Source: Tolypeutes matacus
Lineage: Eukaryota > Chordata > Mammalia > Cingulata > Chlamyphoridae
Direction of reading: 5' to 3'
Assembly (NCBI GenBank): GCA_026826555.1
Contig: JAKSZT010054399.1
Location: 7,882,051-7,946,050 of the forward strand
Length of the DNA stretch: 64,000 nucleotides
This document shows, piece after piece, positions 11,018 to 20,620 of this stretch. The first letter of the stretch is position 1, and every line of letters begins with the position of its first letter. A program made the position numbers and the translations under genes. A model generated the notes under the pieces. It saw only the letters and a program-made list of their open reading frames with translations. It searched no databases and was not told the origin of the DNA.

Positions 11018-11470
11018 TATACTCTGTCAGTTGTAAAAAATTACCACACACTTAGTGGCTTAAAACAACAAAAATGTATTCCCTTAAGTTTTGGAGGTCA
11101 GAAGTCTGCAATAAGTCTTAGGGATGTCAGACATTCAGATTGGTTCCTTCTAGAAGCTACATGGGAGAATCTGTTTCATAGCCCTTTCCAGCTTGTAGGA
11201 ACCATCTGCCTTCCTTGATTCATGGCCAAGATATTATTCCAACCTCTGGTCCTGTTATCACCTCTCTTTTTTCTGACTTTAACCTTCTAACTTTCCTCTT
11301 ACAAAGACCCTTGACATTGGTCCCACCTGGGTAGTTCAGGATTAATCTACCCACACCAAGGACCTTAACCACATCAGCAGAATCCCTTTTGCTATGTAAG
11401 GTAACATATTCATAGGTTCTGGGGATTAAGATGTGGACCTCTTTGGGGGACCATTATTATGCCTACCATA
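11018..11470 (-). mobile_element. MLT1-type MaLR LTR
   Basis: On the minus strand it begins TATGGTAGGCATAATAATGG and continues CCACATCTTAATCCCCAGAACC. It ends near TTAAGCCACTAAGTGTGTGGTAATTTTT, matching the MLT1C/D group LTR layout (~450 bp). The age is old, and the target duplication is not resolved. Confidence 0.75.
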
Positions 11471-12479
11471 TATATCTGCTTATGAAAAATATTTCAAAAG
11501 TGGCATTCTAGAAACATTTTAGAAGGCAAAGTCTCTACAAATGAAATAGGGGCAGAAAGATACAGATTATAAACAAAGAACAAGCTCAGATGAAAGTGTA
11601 TCTGGATGAAATAAAAAGGAAGATGAATTAAGGAAAGAAAGATGAAAGCAAAATAAAGATTCAATAGCAAATTTAAATATGTATTGGAGGCTTGAATGAA
11701 CAGAAGTGGTGCTTCAGAAATCAAACCATAATGTCAATCCAATGGATCCCATTTGCTCTCTACCACCTCCTGTCTTCCCAGCTTACTTACTCTGGACTGA
11801 CTATGGCAATACTTAATCCCACCTCATGCTAAGCCATAGACTTTATCACATTTGCCTTGATTTTCCCTTCCTTTTGTTCTCTCTTTCCTCCTTACCTTGA
11901 ATTGCAGGGTCAATCACAATAATCATTCCCTTGCTTACACCCTTGCCCACAGACCTTGTGTGTCTCTCACTTCTAATTTCTTCTCGACACTTGGCAAAGC
12001 CACAGCCTTGCTAAACGCAACTCAGCCTAATTTTTGCCTACACCCGTGAAACTGAAGAGCACATTTGGCGCCAATCCACCCAGGCATGTCCTCTTCTATC
12101 TCATTCACAGCTACCCACGAACTCTGGCCTTTCCTCACTGTTTTCTATCATACTAGCTTCTTTTCTTTTCTCAACCATATCAGACGCTTTGTTTTTGCAG
12201 AGATCCATATGGGTAAATTCTCCCAGATGTCCCCATGGCTTACTCTTTCACCTCTTCTTGGCTTTGCTCAATGACACCGTCTCATTAGAAGCGAACACTG
12301 ACTGATCTACTTATAAGTTGCATCTTACTCCTGTCTCTGAATTAGAGAGCTCTCTAAATTTGCTCAACTTCTTTTGTTCCCCCATGGTCACATAGTCCCT
12401 AAATCTTGTCTCATTTCTTAGAAAAAGTAGTTTCACTCTTTCTAATTACCACCGTTTTAGGCTGGAGGCCCAAGCACAG
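11471..12479. other. Unassigned stretch, right half pyrimidine-rich and possibly L2-like
   Basis: 11480-11740 is A-rich with nothing recognised. 11750-12460 is C/T-rich with a texture resembling an old LINE (L2/CR1 group) ORF in sense, but no diagnostic phrase could be fixed. Open frames here do not look functional. Confidence 0.35.
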
Positions 12480-12725
12480 AACTGACTTAAAAAATTGTAG
12501 TAACATATATGCAATTCAAAATTTCCCATTTTAACCACTTTCAAGCGATATTATTTACATTCAAAATATTGTGCTACCATTGTCACCTTCCATTACACCA
12601 ACATTTTCGTCACTCGAAACAGAAACTTAATACCCATTAAGCAGTAACTTCCCCTTTCCCACTGCCCCACCCCTGGTAATCTGTAATGAACTATCTGCTG
12701 GTTCCTGGAAATCTGTAATTTTAAA
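12480..12725 (-). mobile_element. LINE-1 3' UTR fragment, antisense
   Basis: The familiar antisense L1 run is present in degraded form: 'CAATTCAAAATTTCCCATTTTAACCACTTTCAAG', 'GTGCTACCATTGTCACCTTCC', 'ACTCGAAACAGAAACTTAATACCCATTAAGCAGTAACTTCCCC', 'CCCCACCCCTGGTAATCTG'. Confidence 0.7.
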
Positions 12726-12894
12726 AAGCACCGAATGTAATTCTATAAATACAACTAATATAGATAGCATGAATAATACAATGTATCAGGATAATCTATG
12801 TAGAAGATGTTAATGTTTTTTAATCAAATCAGAATTCTTATTGTTTACCTGTGCTCATGGTGCAATTACAAGGATGTATAATACATTAGGGTTC

Positions 12895-14320
12895 CCCAAG
12901 AAAACAGAAAAAATGTCAATAAATCACAAACAGAAGCTGTATAATATTTATTCAGATAATAACATATGATAGCAATAAAAAATTAGAAATTTATATAAAA
13001 AGGATATGTGCATGACAGAACTTTTTAATTACTTATGGACCAAAGAGAAAATAAAAATTGCAATCTTCAGCTATTAAAAATTAATGATAATGAAGCAATT
13101 AGAACACTATTTATGAAAACTTATGAGATGTGGCCAAAGCTGTATCCAGATAGAAATGCTTTTATTAATTAAAAAATTAATATCCGGATGATAAAAATAA
13201 CAAAATAAAATAAACTTTCAATAGTTGAAAGTCATTAATAAAAGTAACAAATTAATATATAAGTTATAGAGCTCAGTATTGGTTCCCTTTTCTAGTAAGA
13301 CTGACCAAAAAGAGAAAATAAAAACATGCACCATTAGAAATCAGAAAAGTGTGATATAGCCACAGTAAAGAACAGGTTAAAATATAGAACAAGTTAAAAT
13401 ATATAGCTCTGTGGTAGTGAATAAATATATTCAAATAGAACAAATAATATACAAAAGTATACCGATTTTATTTTATTCATTTTAAAGACTGAATTGCTAA
13501 ATAAATTAACATGGCAAACATTTTTAAAGGATTTTGGAAAATACCCTTCAAAAAAATCACTTTGTTGCTTCACTTAAATAAACCATTAAGAACTTGAAAA
13601 ATCCTATACTATTTAAATTATTGTAAATAACTGCAAAATAGAAGTGCTAGCCCTTTTACATCTGTATAAGCTAAAGTAAGTCTGATGCTAAAACCAGCAA
13701 AGATAGGGTGTGTTCACACACACACACAGACACATACAGAATTATAGGACTGAGGAGAAGATTCGCCAGTTTTATATAGTGCTAAATTAAGAAAAATACC
13801 GTTCCCAAATAAGGTTTACTTAATCATTGAACCATGATCATCATTAAAAAAGGTATTAATATAATGTATAATATTAGTAGTGGAAAAGAGAAATAAAAAT
13901 ATTCTTACTGACAGAGTTTATCATTCATTCACATTTTTTCAGTAAGGGAAGAAATGATTCAATAAATAATGTTGGAAGAACTGGTTAGTCATTTGTTATA
14001 GAAAAAAGCTAAAAACCTCAAAGAAATTGCTACCAGGTAGATTAAAAATGTCATCCCTTTAAACAATTTCATTATGAGGTAATTATCCTAAGAAAGAGTT
14101 GAATAAGTGCAGAAATAAAAGTATACAATACTTTTCACATTGCATTATTTATAAGTAAAACATTAGGAGTCATGTAAATGTTGAATCAACAATAAAGAGC
14201 TGGTAAAAGATCCTTCTACTTTCTTGTAATGGAATTCTCTACAGCCTTTAAAAATGCAAATGGATCCTGAAATCTCACTAGCACACTCAAAATGGTATTT
14301 TTCACTTACTTCACTTCTCA
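12895..14320 (+). mobile_element. Old LINE-1 ORF2 3' part and 3' UTR, sense
   Basis: ORF2-like phrases appear in order: 'GAAAACTTATGAGATGTGGCCAAAGC' (13117), 'TCTGATGCTAAAACCAGCAAAGATAG' (13681), 'ATAATGTTGGAAGAACTGGTTAGTC' (13965), then L1 3' UTR text ('AATGTTGAATCAACAATAAAGAGCTGG'). Many stops and indels make it a fossil. It probably continues beyond the hAT insertion at 14514-14727 to about 15030. Confidence 0.7.
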
Positions 14321-14513
14321 TATCTATCTTATCTAAGGTTACTGAAATAGAGGAAAAGAGAGCTGGAGGAGTGTGTAAGCAAGCATTCTATGTTGAGACC
14401 TGGAAATGGCTCTAGTGATTGCATCCATATCTCATTGGACAAAATTCAGTCATATGATCCCCAAATCGCTGCACAGTGGGGATGTATGCTACCTAAGAAG
14501 AAATTATTTAATA

Positions 14514-14727
14514 TACGGGTCTCTAAATTTTTCTGTAAAGGGCCAGATAATATTTTAGGTTTTGCACAAGCTGTACAGTCTCTGTCACAACTTAATTCTC
14601 TTGTTGTAGCACAAAATCAGTCAAAGACAACATATAAAAGAATGGTAACTGTGTTCTGATAAAACTTTATTTATAAAACAGGTGGCAGGGTAGGTTTGAC
14701 CTGCAAGCATAATTTCCTGACTCCTTG
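14514..14727. mobile_element. Non-autonomous hAT-Charlie element (MER1/MER3-type)
   Basis: The element shows ends CGGGTCTCTAAATTTTTCTG and ATAATTTCCTGACTCCTTG, decayed forms of CAGGGGTCGGCAAACT terminal inverted repeats. Internal text is 'GTAAAGGGCCAGATAATATTTTAGG', 'CAGTCTCTGTCACAAC', 'ATAAAACTTTATTTATAAAACAGG'. An 8-bp duplication was looked for and not found. It interrupts the surrounding LINE-1. Confidence 0.75.
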
Positions 14728-14744
14728 TTGAATGAGTATATACC

Positions 14745-15030
14745 GTTGTTTTTGCCACAGTATATTAATTGATTGGGAAATATATCTACACTGAGTTTTA
14801 AAGAAAGGACATAAAGCAATTATTATTTATAGTCTAGATATATTTTTATACAACTCTCTCTACATGCATGCAAATATATATACATATTTGCTTTAAAATT
14901 ATGGAATTAGCAAAATGTTAACACTGGTTGCCTGTTGCTGTTGGCCCTTGGGGTGACTTTTTAAAATCTTTATTTACATTTTCTAAAATTTTGTAATAAA
15001 TATTTAGTTTATAAATAATTAATAAATAGA
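14745..15030 (+). mobile_element. LINE-1 3' UTR, continuation beyond the hAT element
   Basis: L1M-like end text is present: 'GCAAAATGTTAACACTGGTTGCC', 'GGGTGACTTTTTAAAATCTTTATTTACATTTTCTAAAATTTTGTAATAAA'. Same orientation and style as 12895-14320. Confidence 0.55.
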
Positions 15031-15105
15031 GGAGAAAGAAGAGTGAGGAGACCTGGGCAAAAGAGATTTAAAATGTAATTTTAAAACTGCTTTAATTATC
15101 AAAAT

Positions 15106-15590
15106 ACCTCCCTGGTGGGGGCGGATGTGGCTCAAATGGTTGAGCGTCCATCTGCCATATGGAGGGACCTGGGTTCGATCCCTGGGACCTCCCGGTAAAA
15201 AAAAAAAAAAAGATATATATATATATATATATATAGAAGGCACATGGGCTGCCAGGCTCTGTGTGCCGCTGAGCTGCCAGGCCCCGGGAGCCATGCAGCA
15301 AGATGATGACGTAACAGGGGAGAGACAAGACGAGATGATCTGAAAGCTCTGAAAACCAGGAACCGAGGTGGCGCAGGTGGCAGAACACCTCTCCCCTACA
15401 TCGGAGGTCTCTAGGATCGAATCCTGGTGAAGACTGGAGGAGGAGGATGAGAAGAGATGGCAGGAAACAGATACAGAGAATTGCCCAGCAAATGGACACA
15501 AAACAGCAAATGGGGAAGGGAGGGTTTAAAATGGGTAAAGTAAATAAATAAATCTTTAAAAAAACAAACAAACAAAAAAAAACCTCTCTG
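15106..15590 (+). mobile_element. Composite SINE: DAS head + AT microsatellite + body + second tRNA-like head, one target duplication
   Basis: The element spans about 15115-15581. Order: DAS head (GGATGTGGCTCAAATGG, GGTTCGATCCC; 15118-15196), A-run (15197-15211), (AT)n (15213-15235), a GC-richer body (15240-15355), then a second tRNA-like unit (GGTGGCGCAGGTGG as box A, GGATCGAATCC as box B; 15366-15425), a further body, AAATAAATAAATCTTT and an A-rich tail. The direct repeats ACCTCCCTG (15106-15114) and ACCTCTCTG (15582-15590) flank the whole, so it appears to have inserted as one unit. Long open frames across it are non-coding. Confidence 0.82.
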
Positions 15591-17505
15591 CACAGGCATA
15601 ACTGAAGACCAAGTCTAAAAACAGTTGCAAGCAAAGTATATGAATTTGATGTTTGGTAAAGATGGCTTTTAAAGAGGATTACTTAAGAGGTTTTGTCTGG
15701 ACAAATGTATATGCTTATATGAATATATGTATCTGATAAAGAGTCCAGTACACAATGAATGTTGAATATATATTTATTCAATGAGGAAATTGTTATTGTC
15801 TAGATGATTAATTCAAATATTTTTATGCAGGATATCATATATCATTGAAGTTTTGAAGGTATTGATTATGTTTTATAGAGAAGGACTTTTTGTCTATGCA
15901 GTCAAATATATCTGTTTTTTCTTCTATCTGGCCCACTTCTCTATTCTAAAAATGTTCTTAATCATGAGATCACATTCTCCCCACATTGCTCAGTGGTTTT
16001 ACTTTTTAGTAACACTTTAATTCCTGGAGAATTTACCTTATGGAGGAAAGACCCAGACTCATTTATTTTTCCACTTAACGATTTCTCCCTGGGCCATTAA
16101 TTCTATAACACTTCCTCTCCAAACGAAACTGAACTGAAGGGAAATTTAATCTTGCCCCCAACTACCTAAACCAGCTACCAGGGCTACCCTCTATGGGTTT
16201 CTGACAATAAAAACTCTAACCCCTTGGGTCAGAATCTGATGTATGATAATTAACTGTATGAGTAATCATTGTGTTATGCAAATAAACAATGCAGATGAGT
16301 CATTTCATTAAACAAGCAACATGGGGTCATTAGGTTTTGATCTCTGTCCTTGTCTTTTGGGGAAAAATAGTTTCTATGAATCACTCTTCCGAACTGGCAA
16401 TAAAACATCACTAGTAGGCTCGCATTAAGCTGGATGATATGCAGACCGCTTGATTTGTATTGAATATGTGTCTGGTGGTTGAGGACCACTGTAATGAACT
16501 AGCCCACAAATCACAGCTTAATGGGAATCTACTTTTACATATTGCTTAATTAAAAGTTGTGAGCTTATTAACATGTGTCTTTGGTACTGAGCTTTGGGGA
16601 TGTAATCTCTGTGCAAATAAGACTAGGTTGTAAAAGTTTTATAGATTGACAATGATATTATAGTCCATACCTTAATAACCCATCATTTCCCCTAAGAATT
16701 TTTCATATCTGACATTCATGTGTCTACCTGCAACATATTCTTTACGTTTTTCAGTGTGTAGAACCTATTGTAATACATACTGGTATCCAGAAAAGGATTA
16801 TATTGTAAATATTTCATCTGAACACCCTTTCATTCATTTAATCTTATTAGCAAAGCTATCTGGAACAGTCTCAAAGCTGGCCTTTCATTAGAGGGGCTCC
16901 AGGTAGTATAGATCCATTAAGGTATGAGTTTCTAGAATTTCCATTATAAATCTCTATTTTCAGGGATTTATAATTCAGCTATAAAAATTTGCCCCAGGCT
17001 GCAACTTGGAATACAAGGTCTCAGCCTGAGAGAGTACATTGTTAACACATGAAAAAAAAATATCATGCTGTTGTTTTCATCTTACCAAAGTGAAAAAAGT
17101 AATGGCATGTAACCATTTTCAAATACTTTCCTATAGGCCACTGTAAGGTGATGTTTGCAGTTTTTTGTTTGGGTTTGGTTTGACATGACGTTTTACAGTA
17201 TGTTTGTATTTAAACTGAGCCATTTGGTGGCTTTTTTTCTTGAGTCAAAATGAAATGTCTTCCACTTGGCTGACATTACAGCTCTTGGACAGGACCTTTC
17301 TGCTCTTGTTTGGTAGAGTCTGATGGAGAACATCTCTGGAGTTCTTGCCTTGAAGTATCTCGGTTTATTAACTCCCACCAATATTTTTAAAAATAATGTT
17401 TTACTGTTCTAAAGAATTGAATCCTATTACATTGCTTTGGGCAATGGGTTGGACAATTTTAATTAAAAATTTAAACTTATATCCCAGGATCACAAAGTAT
17501 CAGTG
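15591..17505. other. Unassigned stretch with a candidate conserved non-coding element
   Basis: No gene and no obvious repeat is seen. 16220-16760 looks unlike repeat DNA and carries ATGCAAAT fused to AATAAACA (16276-16288), TTAATTAAAAG-like homeodomain sites and a second GCAAATAAG. It is a plausible enhancer-like conserved element, but conservation cannot be seen from one sequence. Confidence 0.35.
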
Positions 17506-17507
17506 AA

Positions 17508-17645
17508 CACAGCATAGTAGAAAGAGCTGTGGCATAGACTTCCAGCCTTTGTTCTTCTACTAAATGGTTATTTGACCTCAGGAGAGTTACTTGTATGCTT
17601 TTGGCCTATTTCTACATTGGTCAAAAGAGTTTGAAGACCAAAGGA
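17508..17645 (+). mobile_element. MIR fragment
   Basis: MIR order is visible: 'ACACAGCATAGTAGAAAGAGCTGTGG', 'CTACTAAATGGTTATTTGACCTCAGGAGAGTTACTTG'. Diverged. Confidence 0.6.
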
Positions 17646-18009
17646 TCTGCAGTATTCCTTCTGGATTTCATAACTTTATATGGTTGTAAATTACACATAG
17701 CTTGCTATGTTCACCAATGACTTCCATGTTACTAAATCCAGTGGGCACATTTTAGTCTTCAATTTATTACTATAGCATTCTAAACAGATGACTACTCAAC
17801 ACTTATGGATATATTGGCTTCTAAATTACCTCAGCTTCAAAGATTTGTGGCGCCTTTTTTTTTTCTTTTTCATAAAAAAGTGCTTTCCTTCCTATGTCAA
17901 TTCTATTATTAAATGTTGAGGTTCATAAGACTTGGCTTTGTGGAATTTTCTCTTATTGGTCTATATTCGTTCTCCAAGGGACTTTGTCTTTTCAAATGGC
18001 TTCAAATGC

Positions 18010-18329
18010 CTGCCATGTACGTTCTCCCAAAAGATCTTGAGGCCCAGATCTTGCTTTCTTCTAAACCCCATCCTTCTTAAATCCAAATGTGGACATAGCA
18101 TCTCCTCTTAAATGAAGACCTCATGGTTACTCATATTCCCCACTTCTTCCAAACCTACTCCTTCTCTTCCCCACTGAAAATACAGCAATGCCTCTTGCCT
18201 AGCTATTCAAAATCCTTGGCTTCATCTTGATTTTTCTCCCTCTCTGTACCATGAGCAACCAGTCCTTTCAAAGGCACAAATGTGTCCATTTCATTCTATT
18301 TGTAATGTCACTTCCTTAGTTTAGGACAA
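18010..18329 (+). mobile_element. L2 ORF fragment, left of LTR insertion
   Basis: L2 ORF-like text is present: 'CTACTCCTTCTCTTCCCCACTGAAAATACAGC', 'ATCCTTGGCTTCATCTTGATTTTTCTCCCTCTCTG', 'CAACCAGTCCTTTCAAAGG'. It is continued by 18988-19560 on the far side of the LTR. Confidence 0.6.
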
Positions 18330-18987
18330 TGTATTAGTCTGCAAAAGGGCTACCAATGCAAAGTACCAGAAATCTGTTGGCTTTTATAAAGGGTTATTTA
18401 TTTGGGGTAAAAGCTTACAGTCCCAAGGCCATTGAATGTCCAACTCAAGAGGTGTTTCTCACCAAAGTCAGCTGCCATGTGTTGAAGCAAGATGGAGGGT
18501 GATCTCTGCGAGGTTTCAGCCTTCCCCTCTGGGCTTCGTCTCTTGGGCTCAGCTGCTCGGCTTCTTCCTGATTTCAGCTGGCATAAGGTTGTTACTTAGG
18601 GCTTCCTATGTCAGTCTCAGTTGTCCTGCTCTGTTCAGAAGGTCCACTGTAAGCTGTCAGACAAAATGGCTCATCCTGGGGCCTCAGCTGTTTGAGCCTT
18701 CTCCTTTCTGTTACATGGCAGGATCAAAAATGACTGAGCTCTCTCTTCTTGTGTGTCTGTCTCTCTATGTGAGTGTCTGTTTATAGCCGGCCCAGCAAGG
18801 GACAGAGACTCAACCTGAGTCCCGCCCACTGACATAGTTAAATCAAAAGCCCTAATCTTAACAGGTAATCTATTCAAAGTTACCTCAGATGAATTTTATT
18901 CAATCAAAGGGTATGACACCCAGAGGGATAGATTACTTTGCAAACATAATTTTTCTTTCTGGGATTCATAAAATAATCTCAAACTGC
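18330..18987 (-). mobile_element. Solo LTR, family A, inserted in L2
   Basis: It begins TGTATTAGTCTGCAAAAGGG and carries the family text 'AAAGTACCAGAAATCTGTTGGCTTTTATAAAGGGTTATTTATTTGGGG', ending about CATAAAATAATCTCAAACTGC. The right terminus is eroded (ATCC in place of CACA), so the duplication could not be confirmed. It contains the dyad GACTCAACCTGAGTC (18808-18822). The open frame at 18436-18786 is LTR sequence. Confidence 0.82.
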
Positions 18988-19560
18988 ATCCTCTTAACTA
19001 ACTTCCTCTTTGATGACTAATCCAAGCTCACTTCCCTGTCTCCGCCTCCCATTTTGCTGGATTGAATTCAGTTTCCAACCTGCAGCCTGAGTAACACTGA
19101 AAAAGAAATGAACTCTAATCTTGTCACCAGCCAGCTTGAAGCTGTTCAGTCGCTGTATAGTAGACTTAAACTAACCTCACAAATTCCTGAAACACAAAGC
19201 TCTCCATGATCTCCAGCTTCATCCCTGCAACAGTGCCACTTTCTCTTTCTGTTTGGTTCTCCTGGATTTCTTCCGTTTACTCAAGAACATCCTTGCCTTT
19301 TCTTTCTCAGGCCTTGGCATACCATTCCCTCCATCTGTCATACTCCTGTGGCTCTCCAGCTTCTCCCAGGTGACACTTCCACATTCTTCAGGTATTGCTG
19401 TTTGGGGGGAAGTACCCTGTTGTCAGCTCCCTGTGCCATACTGAATGTCCCTCTTGGGCTCAAGAAGGCAGGTTCCTTTTAGGTCTCTCAGGGCCCTGAC
19501 CCCAAATCCACCCATGTGGCAGGTGCTTAATGAAAACATGCTATCTACAGAGATTCAAGT
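18988..19560 (+). mobile_element. L2 ORF end and 3' tail, right of LTR insertion
   Basis: The L2 text continues: 'CTCTTAACTAACTTCCTCTTTG', 'TCTAATCTTGTCACCAGCCAGC', 'TCAGGCCTTGGCATACCATTCCCTCCATCTG', 'CTCCCAGGTGACACTTCC', then 'CTCAAGAAGGCAGGTTCC' and 'GGCAGGTGCTTAATGAAAACATGC', the usual L2 ending. Together with 18010-18329 this is one L2 split by the LTR. Confidence 0.65.
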
Positions 19561-20135
19561 CCAGCAAAAACGACAGAGACTGGCCCAAGATTAGAGCAAT
19601 GTCTAAGGCATTGATGAGTAGGCATTGCATAGTCCACTTACCATGATCCAAAGCTGTTGTGCATTGTGTATCTCATTTCACAGGATGATAAGAACAATTA
19701 AACAACAGCTGCTGACTACATGATCTGGGCCCATGGTTTATAATTACCAGGTTGTAGGGGAAGGACTTGTGCAAGGCTATCAGGCCGCTCAGAATGGATG
19801 CTATAGACCAGGCTAGCCATGTGGTGCTGGAGTTTTCCCCTTTGCTGGTCAATACATTTCAAATATGTACCTTCTTTCCCCAAGTCCATCTTCACCCCTT
19901 CTCTCACTTTCTTTTGTTCTATGTTTGCATATTGCTAGGGCCAGTTATTTCTGTAAGGGAGAAATTTTTTTTTTTTTAAGTAAAATTTTAGCAACCCTCT
20001 GTATTACTCTTTTCCATAGTCATGACATTTTGCAAGGAAAAAAATTAAAGGCTACAATTTGATCAAATGAAAGGTTCTCTAATGGTGGAATTTTGAGCCC
20101 TGCAGTTTGAATGGGACTGAGATTCTGAAGCCATG
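19561..20135. other. Unassigned stretch
   Basis: No gene or clear repeat is seen. A T-run lies at 19966-19977. Open frames overlap on both strands and have no recognisable domain. Confidence 0.4.
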
Positions 20136-20620
20136 GTAGCTGTTTTAGTTTCCTAGGCTGCTCAATAAAATGCCATGAAATGGGCCAGGTGAAACAATGG
20201 GAATTTATTTGCTCATGGCTTTCAGGGTAAATAACGTCCAGATCAAGTCATCATCAGATTGATGCTTTCTTCCTGAGGACTGGTGTTTTGCGGTTGGCTG
20301 CCGGAGATCCTTGGTTCTTAGTTTGTCACATGGCAAGGCACATGGCTACATCTCTGGGTCTCTCCTTTCTCTTCTGGGATCCCTTGAATTTCAAATTCTT
20401 GCCACTCCCTATGGCTTTTTCTCTCTGTCTGGATTTCACTCCTCTTGTAAAGGACTCCTGTGTTAGGATTAAGACCCATCTTGATTGAGGTGGGCCACAC
20501 CTTCTTAGTTGAAGTAACCTTATCAAAAGGACTTACAATGGTTTCACACTAACAGGAATGTATGAAGTTTATGAACATGCTTTTCCAGGAGTATATACAG
20601 CTCCAAACCATCAGAGTAGC
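20136..20620 (-). mobile_element. Solo LTR, MaLR-like family B, perfect 5-bp target duplication
   Basis: The LTR spans 20141-20615 (475 bp). The plus strand starts TGTTTTAGTTTCCTAGGCTGC and ends CAGCTCCAAACCATCAGA. Identical GTAGC flanks it at 20136-20140 and 20616-20620. On the minus strand it has the MaLR layout (CTTTTGATAAGGTTACTTC, then TGGCCCACCTCAATC, then AATAAATTCCCATTGTTT near the 3' end). Confidence 0.85.

Noticed and set aside
15118..15196. tRNA-like boxes A and B (also at 210, 24374, 24490, 36251, 52658)
   Set aside because: They are SINE heads with A-rich tails and target duplications, not tRNA genes.
15019..15634. Open frames of 160 and 180 codons on the minus strand
   Set aside because: They cross the composite SINE, its AT microsatellite and A-runs.
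18436..18786. 116-codon open frame
   Set aside because: Lies wholly inside a family A LTR. Equivalent frames occur at 7777-8124 and 45124-45456 in sister LTRs and differ in sequence and strand.
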